A program made the position numbers and the translations under genes. The notes below the pieces were generated by a model. That model worked only from the letters and a program-made list of their open reading frames with translations, made no database searches and had not been told where the DNA came from. Below, piece after piece: positions 9,764 to 18,800 of a DNA stretch of 64,000 nt. The stretch's first letter is position 1, and the number at the start of each line of letters is the position of its first letter. Source of the stretch: Caballeronia sordidicola (GTDB taxonomy: Bacteria; Pseudomonadota; Gammaproteobacteria; Burkholderiales; Burkholderiaceae); NCBI RefSeq assembly GCF_001544455.2, contig NZ_FCOC02000021.1:1-64000 (forward strand), read 5' to 3'.

Positions 9764-10469
9764 TGGCGGTGCGCGCGAGGCGGTCTGCCTGCCTTGCGCC
9801 ATGCAGGCCGCCATTGCTCAGGATCAGGATGCGGTCGGCGCTCGCGGCGGCCGCCGTTGAATGCGTGACCATGATCGCCGCCGCGCCATTCGCCTTGATC
9901 TCGGCGCGAAACAGGCCCAGCACTTCGTGCGCGGTATCGGGGTCGAGGTTGCCGGTGGGTTCGTCGGCGAGAATCAGGCTCGGACGATGCACAAGCGCGC
10001 GCGCAATCGCAACGCGCTGCAACTCGCCGCCGGACAGTTGACGCGGGAAGTCCTTGCCGCGTCCGCCGAGACCCACGGCGGCCAGCATGTCCAGCGCGCG
10101 CGAGGGCGGCGTGTTATTGAGCAGCAGCGGCAGTGCGACATTTTGCGCCAGCGTGAGGTGCGGCAGCACATGAAACGCCTGGAAGACAAAGCCCAGTTTT
10201 TGTCGACGCAAACGCGTGGCGGCATCGTCGTCGAGCTGGGAGATTGGCGCCCCGTCGATCAGCACTTCGCCGCTGTCCGCCGAATCGAGACCCGCGATCA
10301 GGTTGAGCAACGTCGACTTGCCGACGCCCGAATCGCCCATGATTGCCACGAACTCGCCGGGATCGAGCGAGAAATCCAGATTTGCCAGCACGATGCTGCC
10401 GGTGCCGTAAGCCTTGCTCAAGCCCCGGCATTCGAGCGCGGGCGGGGTGTCATTATTGCTGATGGTCAT
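9756..10469 (-). CDS. ABC transporter ATP-binding protein, LolD/MacB type
   Basis: 237 residues from the second ATG ([16 protein letters not shown]); an alternative start at 10511 adds 14 residues. It contains Walker [10 protein letters not shown], the Q-loop '[13 protein letters not shown]', signature [15 protein letters not shown], Walker [13 protein letters not shown] and the switch histidine in 'MVTHS'. The 'FHVLPHLT' and 'NVALPLLLN' segments are typical of the LolD/MacB/FtsE class that energises mechanotransmission permeases. It is first in a tightly coupled three-gene operon (8-nt overlap to the permease). It is divergent from the DUF3253 gene 93 bp away. Confidence 0.9.
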   Translation of the reverse strand: MTISNNDTPPALECRGLSKAYGTGSIVLANLDFSLDPGEFVAIMGDSGVGKSTLLNLIAGLDSADSGEVLIDGAPISQLDDDAATRLRRQKLGFVFQAFHVLPHLTLAQNVALPLLLNNTPPSRALDMLAAVGLGGRGKDFPRQLSGGELQRVAIARALVHRPSLILADEPTGNLDPDTAHEVLGLFRAEIKANGAAAIMVTHSTAAAASADRILILSNGGLHGARQADRLARTANE

Positions 10470-10562
10470 TTGGAACAGATTGGCGCCGGTATGAACTGTG
10501 CTGCGGACCATTACTGTGACAGAGAACGGCCGCGCGCGTACGGCCGCGGTTTCCCTTGGCTT

Positions 10563-10838
10563 ATGCCCATGGACGATACGACCATCGAACGTTGCATGAT
10601 GAAGCTGCTTGCCGAGCGTGACGCCGGGTCGTCCATTTGCCCATCGGACGTGGCGCGCGCGCTTGCCGCCGATGAAGACGCGTGGCGCGCCTTGATGCCC
10701 GCCGTGCGCAAGGTCGCGGCGCGGCTTGCCGAAGCGGGCGTCGTGCGCATCACGCGCGGCGAAGATACGCTTTCAGCCGGTGAGATCGACCATGGTCCGA
10801 TCAGGCTGCGCCGAGGGCGCGGGTTCGTGGCGCAATAA
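10563..10838 (+). CDS. DUF3253 family protein
   Basis: 91 residues (MPMDDTTIERCMMKLL), or 89 if the second ATG at 10569 is used. It is a small winged-helix-like fold with 'SSICPSDVARALA', 'WRALMPAVRKVAARLAEAG' and the terminal 'GPIRLRRGRGF', which match DUF3253. The family is predicted to be a MarR-like nucleic-acid-binding module, but no function is proven. It is convergent with the methyltransferase gene, leaving only seven bases between stops. Confidence 0.8.
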   Translation: MPMDDTTIERCMMKLLAERDAGSSICPSDVARALAADEDAWRALMPAVRKVAARLAEAGVVRITRGEDTLSAGEIDHGPIRLRRGRGFVAQ

Positions 10839-10845
10839 GCTTGCG

Positions 10846-11628
10846 TCAGCCGATTTTCCGCGCTGAAAACGCGGCGGTTTCATAGGGAACCGTCACCACG
10901 TCATGGCCAGCAAGCTCCGGCTCCAACGCAATCAGCGCAGTGATTTCCCGCTCGATGTTCGCACGTTCGTCGGCCCCTAACGCGGCGACAAAACTCATCG
11001 AGCGCACGCGATCAAGGATCACGCCGTTGGGCGAACCGGTGTGGCCGTGCTTGAAATGATGTTCCTCGAACGGTCCCAGTCCGCTGAACGGAAATGCGGA
11101 GCGCCACGCGCCGGTGTAATAGCGCGGCGTGTCGCCTTCCACGCGATTCACGATTGCATCGAGCTTTGCAACCCAGGGAACGCGTGCATCGCGCAGATTC
11201 CAGATCAGGCCGAGTGTGCCACCCGGTTTCAATACGCGATGAATCTCCGCCAATGCCGCATGCGTCGCGAACCAATGAAACGACTGCGCGCACACGACGG
11301 CGTCCACGGATGCATCGGGTAACGGAATGGCGTCGGCGGAGCCCATGCGGGCATCGACTTGAGGGAGAGTTGCGATCAGTTTTTCGAGCATGCCCGCAAC
11401 CGGTTCGATGGCGATGACGTGCGCGCCGGTTTCGATCAGGCGCGGCGTGAATTTCCCCGTTCCCGCGCCGAGATCGACCACCGTTTTTCCCGCTTCGAGT
11501 CCTAGCTGGTCATGCAGCCATCCCGCGACTTCCGCCGGATAGTCCGGCCGCCCGCGCGCGTAAGTGCCCGCCGTGTTTGCGTAGCCGCCTGCCGCGGTGT
11601 GATGTACGCCGTGAATTCCTGTGCTCAT
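10846..11628 (-). CDS. class I SAM-dependent methyltransferase
   Basis: 260 residues from the ATG at 11628. An upstream ATG at 11697 would add 23 residues of low-complexity character. Motif I is VDLGAGTGKFT at about residues 51-61, followed by the acidic 'IAIEPVAGML' and 'CAQSFHWF' (motif II region). The first 30 residues ('YARGRPDYPAEVAGWL') are typical of the UbiE/Trm9-like family that methylates small molecules. Cytoplasmic. No partner gene gives the substrate. Confidence 0.85.
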   Translation of the reverse strand: MSTGIHGVHHTAAGGYANTAGTYARGRPDYPAEVAGWLHDQLGLEAGKTVVDLGAGTGKFTPRLIETGAHVIAIEPVAGMLEKLIATLPQVDARMGSADAIPLPDASVDAVVCAQSFHWFATHAALAEIHRVLKPGGTLGLIWNLRDARVPWVAKLDAIVNRVEGDTPRYYTGAWRSAFPFSGLGPFEEHHFKHGHTGSPNGVILDRVRSMSFVAALGADERANIEREITALIALEPELAGHDVVTVPYETAAFSARKIG

Positions 11629-11710
11629 GTTTGCTTCCGCCGTGGTGATCCGTGCCGTTCGATGTCTTCCGGCGGACAGCATAGTCAATCGCGCCATGAT
11701 TTCACAGCTT

Positions 11711-13096
11711 TTAACCGCGCGGCAGGCTCAAGACGGCGTCGAGTCCGCGCGCTGGGCGGTTGCGAAGTACGAGCGTTCCGCCATGCGCCATCGCAATGCT
11801 CTTCGCAATGGTCAACCCGAGTCCCGAGCCGTGTGTCTTGCCCGGCTGCGCCCTGAAATAAGGCTCGAACACGCGCTCCAGCATGTCCTTGCCTTCAATG
11901 CCCGGGCCTTCGTCGCTGATGATGATGCTCACGCTCTCGCGCTCATCCTGAACACGCACCGACGCGCTGCCGCCGTGGCGGATCGCGTTATCGAGCAGGT
12001 TCTGCAGGCAACGTTTCAGGTTGCGCGGATAGCCGCTGACCGGAGCGCCCGCATGACCTTCGAGTGCGACCTTCGCCCCCGTTTCGGCGAGGTCGTCGCA
12101 GAGTCCGCCGAGCATGGAATCGATATCGATCTGATGGCGCGGCTCCGTGATCTCCACGCCCTGCACGAAGTCGAGCGTGGTGTGCACCATGGCGTCCATC
12201 TCGTCGAGGTCCGCGCTCAGGCGCTCGCGCGAGGCCGCGTCGGACAGCATCTCCGTGCGCAAGCGCAGCCGCGTGAGCGGCGAGCGCAAGTCGTGCGAAA
12301 TGGACGCAAGCAGGCGCGTGCGTTCCTCGATACTGCGGATCAACTGCTGCTGCATGGCGTTGAACGACTGCGCAGCGACGCGCACTTCGCGCGGTCCCGA
12401 AAGCTCCAGCGACGGCCTGTACACATTCTTGCCCAAGGCCTCGGCGGCAACCGCCAGCCGGCGCAAAGGCTGCACCGCAATGCGCACGGCGACCAGCGCG
12501 AACAGCAGCGCGGCGACGAAACGGATCGCATAGATGCGCAGCAGGTATTCGATCACGAGCGCGCGCGGTTCGCTTTGTCTGCCGGCTTGCCCTTCTTGCC
12601 CGGTGACATCGAGCCAAGCGCCGCCCGGCGTCTGCACCTGCACATGAAAGTCGCCAGATGGCATGCGGGAGTCGAACAGGCTGAAGATTCCGCGATGCCG
12701 GCCCGAATCATCGATTAGTTCGGCATCCATAAGATGCAGCGGAGCTTGCCGATGCAGCCGCCGCGCGAGTACGTCGCCAAGCAGGTTTTCCACCGTGCGC
12801 TGTGCAACAGAAGGGGCTTTGGCGACGCCGGGGCCGTCGATCCATCGAAGCGTGTAATGGTCGTCGCCGAGTTGCGCGGCCAATTCGCGACGCGCTGCGT
12901 CGTCGGGAGCATCCTGCATGAGGCGCAGCGTATCGGCGAGACGGCTCGCGAAGATCCGCGAAGGAATTTCCAGCGTGCGGTGGTCGTGTGTCTCGAACCA
13001 GATCGTGCTGGTCAGCAACTGTCCGCCGAACATGCCGATCACAAGGATCAACGCGAGGCGTCCGAACAGCGCGTCGGGCCAGAGTCGCAGTTTCAT
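11711..13096 (-). CDS. EnvZ-type sensor histidine kinase
   Basis: 461 residues with TM1 at about 12-32, a periplasmic sensor of about 150 residues and TM2 at about 186-208. A HAMP domain follows (209-262), then HisKA with H268 in SISHDLRSPLTRLR, and HATPase with N-box 'LDNAIRHG' (368-375), G1 DEGPGI (395-400) and G2 GSGLGL (423-428). All catalytic boxes are intact. The gene follows its response regulator by 33 bp. The signal is unknown. The adjacent divergent porin gene suggests envelope or osmotic control, as in OmpR/EnvZ. Confidence 0.9.
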   Translation of the reverse strand: MKLRLWPDALFGRLALILVIGMFGGQLLTSTIWFETHDHRTLEIPSRIFASRLADTLRLMQDAPDDAARRELAAQLGDDHYTLRWIDGPGVAKAPSVAQRTVENLLGDVLARRLHRQAPLHLMDAELIDDSGRHRGIFSLFDSRMPSGDFHVQVQTPGGAWLDVTGQEGQAGRQSEPRALVIEYLLRIYAIRFVAALLFALVAVRIAVQPLRRLAVAAEALGKNVYRPSLELSGPREVRVAAQSFNAMQQQLIRSIEERTRLLASISHDLRSPLTRLRLRTEMLSDAASRERLSADLDEMDAMVHTTLDFVQGVEITEPRHQIDIDSMLGGLCDDLAETGAKVALEGHAGAPVSGYPRNLKRCLQNLLDNAIRHGGSASVRVQDERESVSIIISDEGPGIEGKDMLERVFEPYFRAQPGKTHGSGLGLTIAKSIAMAHGGTLVLRNRPARGLDAVLSLPRG

Positions 13097-13129
13097 GCGG
13101 GGTTTTTCATGCTTGTGATTGGCCGTGGC

Positions 13130-13849
13130 TCATTCATGAGACTCATGCACCACGTTCGCCGTCAGCATGTAACCCTCGTGACGCACGGTGCGGATCAGTT
13201 TCGGCTGGCGGGCAGTGTCCTTCAGGTGCTGGCGCAAGCGGCTGATGCAAACATCGATAGACCGGTCGAGCGGCGTCCCTTCCTTGCCGAATACTTCATC
13301 GAGCAAATAGTCGCGCGATAGCGGCCGGTTGGGATTGTCGAGCAGCGTTCGCAACGTGCGGTAGTCCGAACCGCCGAGCGTGATCATCACGCCTTCGGGC
13401 GACAGCATCTGCTTCGTGGCTGTGTCGAGCCGCCAGCCCGCGAAGCTCACACGAGCCGATGGTTCCGTCGCGCGCAGAGCAGGGGCGCTGCGCGTGCGGC
13501 GCAATACGCTCCTGATTTTCGCCAGCAGTTCGCGCGGATCGAATGGCTTGGGCAGGTAGTCGTCGGCGCCCATCTCCAGCCCGATGATCCGGTCGAGCAG
13601 GGCGCCGCGCGCGCTCAGCATGATGATCGGCACCGTATTGCGCCGGCGCAGGTCCCGCGCGACATCGAGCCCGTCTTCTCCGGCAAGCGTGAGGTCGAGC
13701 ACGATCATGTCGATGCGCGACGTGCCGATGATCTGCTTCATCTGCGCGCTGCCCGCTGCAACGAAGACGCCATATCCCATGCTTTGAAGATAGTCGCGCA
13801 ACAAGTCGCGGATGTTCGGGTCGTCGTCGACTACGAGTATGTGGTCCAT
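13130..13849 (-). CDS. OmpR-family response regulator
   Basis: 239 residues from MDHILVVDDDP (ATG at 13849); an upstream start at 13942 would add 31 unusual residues. The receiver domain has acidic pocket DDD at 8-10, the phospho-acceptor D52 in 'IVLDLTLAGEDG', and the conserved lysine in 'GADDYLPKPFDP'. The winged-helix output domain ends with 'DVCISRLRQHLKD' and 'IRTVRHEGYML', typical of OmpR/PhoB DNA binding. It is the first gene of a two-component operon and divergent from a porin, which is its likely target. Confidence 0.9.
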   Translation of the reverse strand: MDHILVVDDDPNIRDLLRDYLQSMGYGVFVAAGSAQMKQIIGTSRIDMIVLDLTLAGEDGLDVARDLRRRNTVPIIMLSARGALLDRIIGLEMGADDYLPKPFDPRELLAKIRSVLRRTRSAPALRATEPSARVSFAGWRLDTATKQMLSPEGVMITLGGSDYRTLRTLLDNPNRPLSRDYLLDEVFGKEGTPLDRSIDVCISRLRQHLKDTARQPKLIRTVRHEGYMLTANVVHESHE

Positions 13850-13945
13850 CTGTTCGGGTACGTTCAGGCGCAAAAGGAGCGGGCGACTGGAGCGCGTCGG
13901 GCGCGAGCACAAGCGGTTTGCGCGCTCGCCGAGAGCCAACACATT

Positions 13946-13988
13946 CCATTACAAATGGCCGTGGTTTCAACACATCGCCATTACATTT
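13946..13988. promoter_or_regulatory. direct repeats in the response regulator/porin spacer
   Basis: CCATTACA occurs at 13946-13953 and again at 13978-13985, 32 bp apart, about three helical turns. The first copy lies in the dyad CCATTACAAATGG and the second continues as CATTACATTTCG, recalling OmpR-type AT-rich half sites. The placement in the divergent spacer supports a regulator operator. Binding is inferred. Confidence 0.45.
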
Positions 13989-14113
13989 CGCCACTAAAGT
14001 GATGCCGCGTAATGACATTGATTCGCATTTATCACGTGGTTATCAACTATAACATGACGATTTTCGGACCTTCCTTGCGCCTCTCTCCCTTATCGATTTC
14101 ACGCTCGCGCGCC

Positions 14114-15277
14114 ATGGTACGGGCGATGCGGCCAGGTCTCTCCCACGCATGTGTTGCAGCGCTTCTCGCGGCCGGCCTGGGCAGTCAGGCAGCGCATGCG
14201 CAATCGAGCGTCACGCTTTACGGCGTGATCGATGCAAGCCTGGTTTATACAAACAATGCGCAGGGCCACTCGGACATTCAGGCCGCGAGCGGATCGGTAA
14301 CCGGCAGTCATTGGGGCTTGCTTGGGCGCGAGGACCTGGGCGCGGGCAACCAGGCGATCTTCCAGATAGAAAACGGCTTCAGCATCATGAACGGCACCCT
14401 GCGCCAGGGTGGCCGCGAGTTCGGTTACCAGTCTTACGTGGGCTTGAGCAACAACCGCCTGGGCACCGTGACTGTCGGACGCCAGTACGATTCGATCGTC
14501 GATTACGTTGCGCCGCTGAGTTTCACCGGACGCCATCCCGGCGGCAACAATCTTTCTCCGCATCCCTACGATAACGACAACCTGAACAATTCGTTCCGTG
14601 TCGATAACGCCGTGAAATTTGCGAGCGTGCCGTATGCTGGCCTGAAGTTCGGCGCGCTTTACGGGTTCTCGAATGAAGCAGGCGGTTTTGACGACAACCG
14701 CCTCTACAGCGCGGGTGCATCGTATGAAACCGGTCCGTTCACGCTCGCCGCGGGTTACCTGCAGGCGAACAATCCCGGCGTGGGAACCGGCGGCGCCATC
14801 ACGCTGACCGACCGCACATTCATCGCTTCCTTGCAGCGGACTTACGGCGCGGGTCTCAACTATACGATCGGCGCGGGCAGAGTCGGCTTCGTCTGGACGC
14901 GCACTCAACTCGGCGGCCTGGCGACCATCAACGGTGCGAACAGTCTGGGTCTCAAGCAGAACGGGCAGGGCGCGAGCTTCAACAATTTCGAGGCCAATGC
15001 GAGTTATCTGCTGACGCCATCGGTCGCTCTTAACGGCGCATACACCTATACGAAAGGCGTGATATCGAACGCCACAGGCGAGCATGAACCGGCATGGCAG
15101 GATGTATCGGTGCAGGCCGATTATCTCCTCTCCAAGCGTACTGACGTCTATATCCAGGCGACGTACCAACACATTGCCAGCGATGGCTCGGGATTGACCG
15201 CTGACGTCAGCGGGCAATCTCCATCGACGAAGAACGAGCAGGTGGTGGTCGCGGCGGGACTGCGGCACCGGTTCTAG
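14114..15277 (+). CDS. Gram-negative porin (general trimeric porin family)
   Basis: 387 residues from the ATG at 14114, or 383 from 14126; the frame is open from 14012. The signal peptide (RPGLSHACVAALLAAGLGSQ...) is cut at AHA-QSS, and the mature protein begins QSSVTLYGVIDASL, the standard start of Burkholderia/Bordetella porins. Porin hallmarks are 'HWGLLGREDLGAGNQAIFQIE', 'GREFGYQSYVGLSN', 'GTVTVGRQYDS' and the C-terminal 'VVAAGLRHRF' ending in the outer-membrane assembly phenylalanine. It forms a 16-strand diffusion channel. It is divergent from the two-component system at 11.7-13.8 kb, which probably regulates it. Confidence 0.92.
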   Translation: MVRAMRPGLSHACVAALLAAGLGSQAAHAQSSVTLYGVIDASLVYTNNAQGHSDIQAASGSVTGSHWGLLGREDLGAGNQAIFQIENGFSIMNGTLRQGGREFGYQSYVGLSNNRLGTVTVGRQYDSIVDYVAPLSFTGRHPGGNNLSPHPYDNDNLNNSFRVDNAVKFASVPYAGLKFGALYGFSNEAGGFDDNRLYSAGASYETGPFTLAAGYLQANNPGVGTGGAITLTDRTFIASLQRTYGAGLNYTIGAGRVGFVWTRTQLGGLATINGANSLGLKQNGQGASFNNFEANASYLLTPSVALNGAYTYTKGVISNATGEHEPAWQDVSVQADYLLSKRTDVYIQATYQHIASDGSGLTADVSGQSPSTKNEQVVVAAGLRHRF

Positions 15278-15334
15278 ATTGAAAGCGGTGAAAGTAACCG
15301 GGCGATAGACCCGGCCCTGTAGTTCCCGGTGAGC

Positions 15335-16162
15335 CTAGCGTGATCCAGGACCCATGCCTTCGGCAATGGCGCGGCACGCTTCCTTCAGAGGCGCAATGTA
15401 GGTGGCAAGCGGTGACCCGCTTTTTCTATAGAGGGGAATGCTGATGCTCACGCACGCGAGCGGCTCGCCGTTCGTGCCGAGAATCGCGCTGCCATAGCAG
15501 AAGATCTGCTCTTCGTTTTCTTCGCGGTCTTCCGAATAGCCACGGGCTTGCGTCTCATCCAGTTCCGCGTCGAGCGCGGAGCGATCCACGATGGTGTTCG
15601 GCGTAAAGCGTTCGAAGCGCAGCGGCGCGAGCAACGCGTCGCGTTCTTCGCGCTTGAGCGCTGACAAATAGGCCTTGCCCACCGAACTCGAATAGAGCGT
15701 GACGCGGGTGCCGATGCGCGACGCCATGCGCACGGCGTGAGGGCTTTCGAGTTTTTCTATGTAGACCATTTCGGAACCGCTTCGCACGGCGAGATGCACG
15801 GTTTCCTGGGTTGCATCGCGCAATACCTGAAGCGGCTCGCTTGCGGCCACACGCAAGTCCGATCGCTCCCAGCTACGGCTCGCCAGCGACAACAGCCGCG
15901 GCCCAAGTGAATATGTGCCGCCATGGGGGCTTTCAACAACGAGACCTTCTGCAACCAGCGCGCCGACAATCCGGTAAACGGTTGGCCGCGGATAACCCGC
16001 GAGCGCGGTGAGTTGCGCGATGCCTGGAGGTGTTTGCGCATCGGCGATGCATTGAAGGACCGCCAGGAACTTCGAGAATGCGGCGGTGCCGGTCGGCTTG
16101 GCGTCTTCCGGAACGTTGGGCGTAGCCAGCGGATCGATGGCGTTCGGGGATGGTTTTGGCAT
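15335..16162 (-). CDS. IclR-family transcriptional regulator
   Basis: 275 residues. After a 25-residue tail, the winged helix-turn-helix spans about 28-85 ('GIAQLTALAGYPRPTVYRIVGALV'). The IclR effector domain spans about 95-270, with 'MASRIGTRVTLYSSSVGKAYLSAL' and 'RGYSEDREENEEQIFCYGSAILG', both diagnostic. IclR proteins sense small organic acids. It is divergent from a DHA2-type MFS gene 301 bp away, the probable target. Confidence 0.88.
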   Translation of the reverse strand: MPKPSPNAIDPLATPNVPEDAKPTGTAAFSKFLAVLQCIADAQTPPGIAQLTALAGYPRPTVYRIVGALVAEGLVVESPHGGTYSLGPRLLSLASRSWERSDLRVAASEPLQVLRDATQETVHLAVRSGSEMVYIEKLESPHAVRMASRIGTRVTLYSSSVGKAYLSALKREERDALLAPLRFERFTPNTIVDRSALDAELDETQARGYSEDREENEEQIFCYGSAILGTNGEPLACVSISIPLYRKSGSPLATYIAPLKEACRAIAEGMGPGSR

Positions 16163-16463
16163 GGCTTCGAAAGAACTGGACGGCCCGCGGGCGAATGAAG
16201 AATGAAGAACGCGCGCGGCGGTGCGGACGATTATAGCGGAGCGACTTTCGGCTCATCGGGTGGCGTTCTTTAAAGGCAAACCCGCGTAGCGTGTTCCAGC
16301 AAGCCTTCCGGAGCCGGATGACACATGGCTTTGCGATACGTAATAATGCGGTGCGCGCACGTGAGCCTGCCCGAGCCGATGCGCGGTACTTTGATCGTCA
16401 ACTATCACGTGTCGCGAAGGCGGCGCGGCGGCCAATATCGCGCCGCACAACCCGGGGTTCCAG
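16163..16463. other. 301-bp divergent spacer IclR/MFS
   Basis: No gene seen. It must hold both promoters and the IclR operator. I could not pick out a convincing palindrome. Confidence 0.5.
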
Positions 16464-17918
16464 ATGAGCAACAACGCGTTGCCTGCACCATCCGCCGTTC
16501 GCTGGCTGCCGTATATTGTGGCGGCAACATTCTTCATGGAATATCTCGACACGACAGTCATTGCAACGGCATTGCCGCAAATGGCCCGGTCATTCGGCGT
16601 CGGGCCCAATGCATTGAGCCTCGGCATGACCGCCTACATGCTCGCGCTGGCAATCTTCATTCCGGTGAGCGGCTGGGTTGCGGATCGCTTCGGATCACGC
16701 ACGGTATTCTTCGGCGCGATTGTTGTTTTTATCGTGGCTTCGGTGCTGTGCGGCATGTCGAACTCCGTCGCCGAGTTCACCGCAGCACGCGTACTGCAGG
16801 GCGCGGGCGGCGCGATGATGGTTCCGGTCGGCCGGCTGATCGTAGTGCGAAGTACCGAGAAAAGCCGCCTCATGCAGGCCATCTCGACCATTACGTGGCC
16901 CGCGATCGTGGCGCCGGTCGTCGGTCCACCGGTCGGCGGCTTTATTACCACTTACGCATCGTGGCGCTGGATCTTCCTGCTTAACGTCCCGTTCGGCCTG
17001 TGCGCGCTGGCCGCCGTCGCCATGCTCGTGCCGAACCTGAAAGGCACCGAGCGCAAGCCGCTGGATGTGGTTGGCCTCGTGCTGAGCGGCGCCGCGTTGA
17101 CGGCTGTGCTGTATGGCGCGGAACTCGCCAGCCAGCCTGCCAGCAACCCGTGGCTCGCGGGCGGGATCGTTCTTGCTGGTTTTGTGATCGGCTTCATTGC
17201 CGTTCGCCACGCAGCGGATCACCCGCATCCGTTGATCGATTTCTCGACGCTCAAGATTCCAACCTATTCGGTAACGGTTCTGACGGGGTCGATCACGCGT
17301 ATCGGCATTGGCGCGGTACCTTACCTGATGCCGTTGCTGTTTCAGATCGGCTTCGGGCTTTCCGCGTTCAAGTCCGGGCTGTTGTTGCTTGCGAGTGCGG
17401 TGGGCAACCTGGGCATGAAGGCGCTGACAACGCGAATCCTGCGACGCTACGGGTTCAAGAACGTATCTATTGTCGCGGTCGCAACCGCCGGCATCTTTAC
17501 GATCGCGTGCGGCGTTCTCACGCCTGACTCGCCGCTCGCGTGGGTCCTGCTTGTGGTGTTCGTATACGGCGTTGCGCGTTCCATGCAGTTTTCCCTGCTT
17601 GCCACGCTGGCTTACGCCGACGTGGGCGCGCCTCAGATGAGCGCCGCAAGCACCCTGTGGAGCGCGGCAGCGCAGATGACCATCGGGCTGGGGATTGCCT
17701 GCGGCGCGGTGGCGCTGCGCGCGGCGGCCGCGATCAATGGCGAAACCACAGGCGCCGAGGGCCTGCATTTTTCACTCGATGACTTCAGGCTCGCGTTCCT
17801 CTTTGCTGGCATCCTGACGCTGGTCTCCATCTGGGGATACTTGAAGGTTGCGCGCGATGCAGGGCAAAGCGTGGGCGGTGGATCGATGCGTCAGGGGGCA
17901 TCGCAGAAAGGCAATTGA
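16464..17918 (+). CDS. MFS transporter, DHA2 (EmrB/QacA) family
   Basis: 484 residues with about 14 membrane segments. Motif D1 appears as 'YLDTTVIATALPQMARSFG' in TM1. Motif A is 'GWVADRFGSRTVF' between TM2 and TM3, and the antiporter motif C is 'VAPVVGPPVGGFI' in TM5. These mark proton-coupled drug/H+ antiporters of the inner membrane. No HlyD/EmrA membrane-fusion partner lies nearby, so it may act alone. Control by the divergent IclR regulator is likely. Confidence 0.88.
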   Translation: MSNNALPAPSAVRWLPYIVAATFFMEYLDTTVIATALPQMARSFGVGPNALSLGMTAYMLALAIFIPVSGWVADRFGSRTVFFGAIVVFIVASVLCGMSNSVAEFTAARVLQGAGGAMMVPVGRLIVVRSTEKSRLMQAISTITWPAIVAPVVGPPVGGFITTYASWRWIFLLNVPFGLCALAAVAMLVPNLKGTERKPLDVVGLVLSGAALTAVLYGAELASQPASNPWLAGGIVLAGFVIGFIAVRHAADHPHPLIDFSTLKIPTYSVTVLTGSITRIGIGAVPYLMPLLFQIGFGLSAFKSGLLLLASAVGNLGMKALTTRILRRYGFKNVSIVAVATAGIFTIACGVLTPDSPLAWVLLVVFVYGVARSMQFSLLATLAYADVGAPQMSAASTLWSAAAQMTIGLGIACGAVALRAAAAINGETTGAEGLHFSLDDFRLAFLFAGILTLVSIWGYLKVARDAGQSVGGGSMRQGASQKGN

Positions 17919-17969
17919 CGCGGCCGCGTACCCGATTCATCAGCGGCTGCGTCACATGGCGCGTGCGTA

Positions 17970-18800
17970 TCAGCGCTTGAGTTTCAGATAGGCGCGGCTC
18001 AACCACGGCCGGCTGTGCACCCACAGTCTGGATGCGAGCCACGACGCTGGCCTGTCACGCACTTCGAGTCTATAGATGGAGTGCTCGCCGGCAGCGTTCT
18101 TGTTGCCGACGTTCGGCGCCATCTCGCACGTATAGAAGTGCTTGAATCCCGCTTCGCGTGCAATTCGCCGATAGTCGTCGTCGTAGAAACCTTGCGGCCA
18201 GCACAGGTGATCCGATACCTCGCCCAGACGAGTCCTGAATGCCGCGCGCGCATCGAGAAGATCGCGTCTGAGTCCCGCGCATTTTTCTTCCTGATTACGG
18301 GCGACCTTGTCCCACCGCACGTGACCATGCGTGTGGCTGTGAAATTCAAAGGTCCCTGCACGACGCATTGCCTCGATTTCAGACCATCGCAGAATGGTGC
18401 GATCAGCTTCGCCACCTTCTATGGCCAAATCTCCTTCACGATGCCCCAGCAGCTCGGGTAACGCGCCGCCCGTGCGCGCGTTCGGCCGCGGCACGCCTTC
18501 GCCCGGCCAGCTCGTCACCACAAAGCACAAGGCAGTGAAACCGTGCTCTTGCAGGATCGGGTGCGCGTGGACCCAATTGTCGAGATAACCATCGTCGAAA
18601 GTTAGAACCACGGATTTCGGCGGCAGCGGCTCTCCCGCGAGGAATGCGCCCAGGCGCGCCGCGCCCACGGTGTTGTAGCCCGCTCGCGCGAGGTACGCCA
18701 TCTGCGCTGCAAAATGAGCAGGCGAAACCGTGATCATTCCCGGCGACGTGCTGATGTGGTGATACATCAGCACGGGCACCGCTCGCGCCCGCTGCGTCAC
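17970..18800 (-). CDS. polysaccharide deacetylase family protein
   Basis: 276 residues from a GTG at 18800 that overlaps the glycosyltransferase stop as GTGA; the upstream extension of the frame lies inside that gene and is not real. The NodB/CE4 domain shows motif 1 'VLTFDDGYLDNW' (catalytic and metal Asp) and motif 2 'HSHTHGH' (two metal histidines), preceded by 'VPVLMYHHIS'. CE4 enzymes remove N- or O-acetyl groups from surface polysaccharides. No clear signal peptide is present, so cytoplasmic action on a lipid-linked sugar is possible. It is translationally coupled to the glycosyltransferase, so both probably act on the same glycan. Confidence 0.85.
   Translation of the reverse strand: MTQRARAVPVLMYHHISTSPGMITVSPAHFAAQMAYLARAGYNTVGAARLGAFLAGEPLPPKSVVLTFDDGYLDNWVHAHPILQEHGFTALCFVVTSWPGEGVPRPNARTGGALPELLGHREGDLAIEGGEADRTILRWSEIEAMRRAGTFEFHSHTHGHVRWDKVARNQEEKCAGLRRDLLDARAAFRTRLGEVSDHLCWPQGFYDDDYRRIAREAGFKHFYTCEMAPNVGNKNAAGEHSIYRLEVRDRPASWLASRLWVHSRPWLSRAYLKLKR

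Noticed and set aside
9861-10562. Plus-strand extension upstream of the DUF3253 gene
   Set aside because: It runs antisense through the ATPase; the DUF3253 domain begins only at the ATG at 10563.
14099-15268. 389-codon minus-strand frame opposite the first porin
   Set aside because: Shadow of a clear porin with signal peptide and terminal Phe.
15298-15314. CCGGG/CCCGG stem-loop after the first porin
   Set aside because: Only five base pairs and no T run; too weak.
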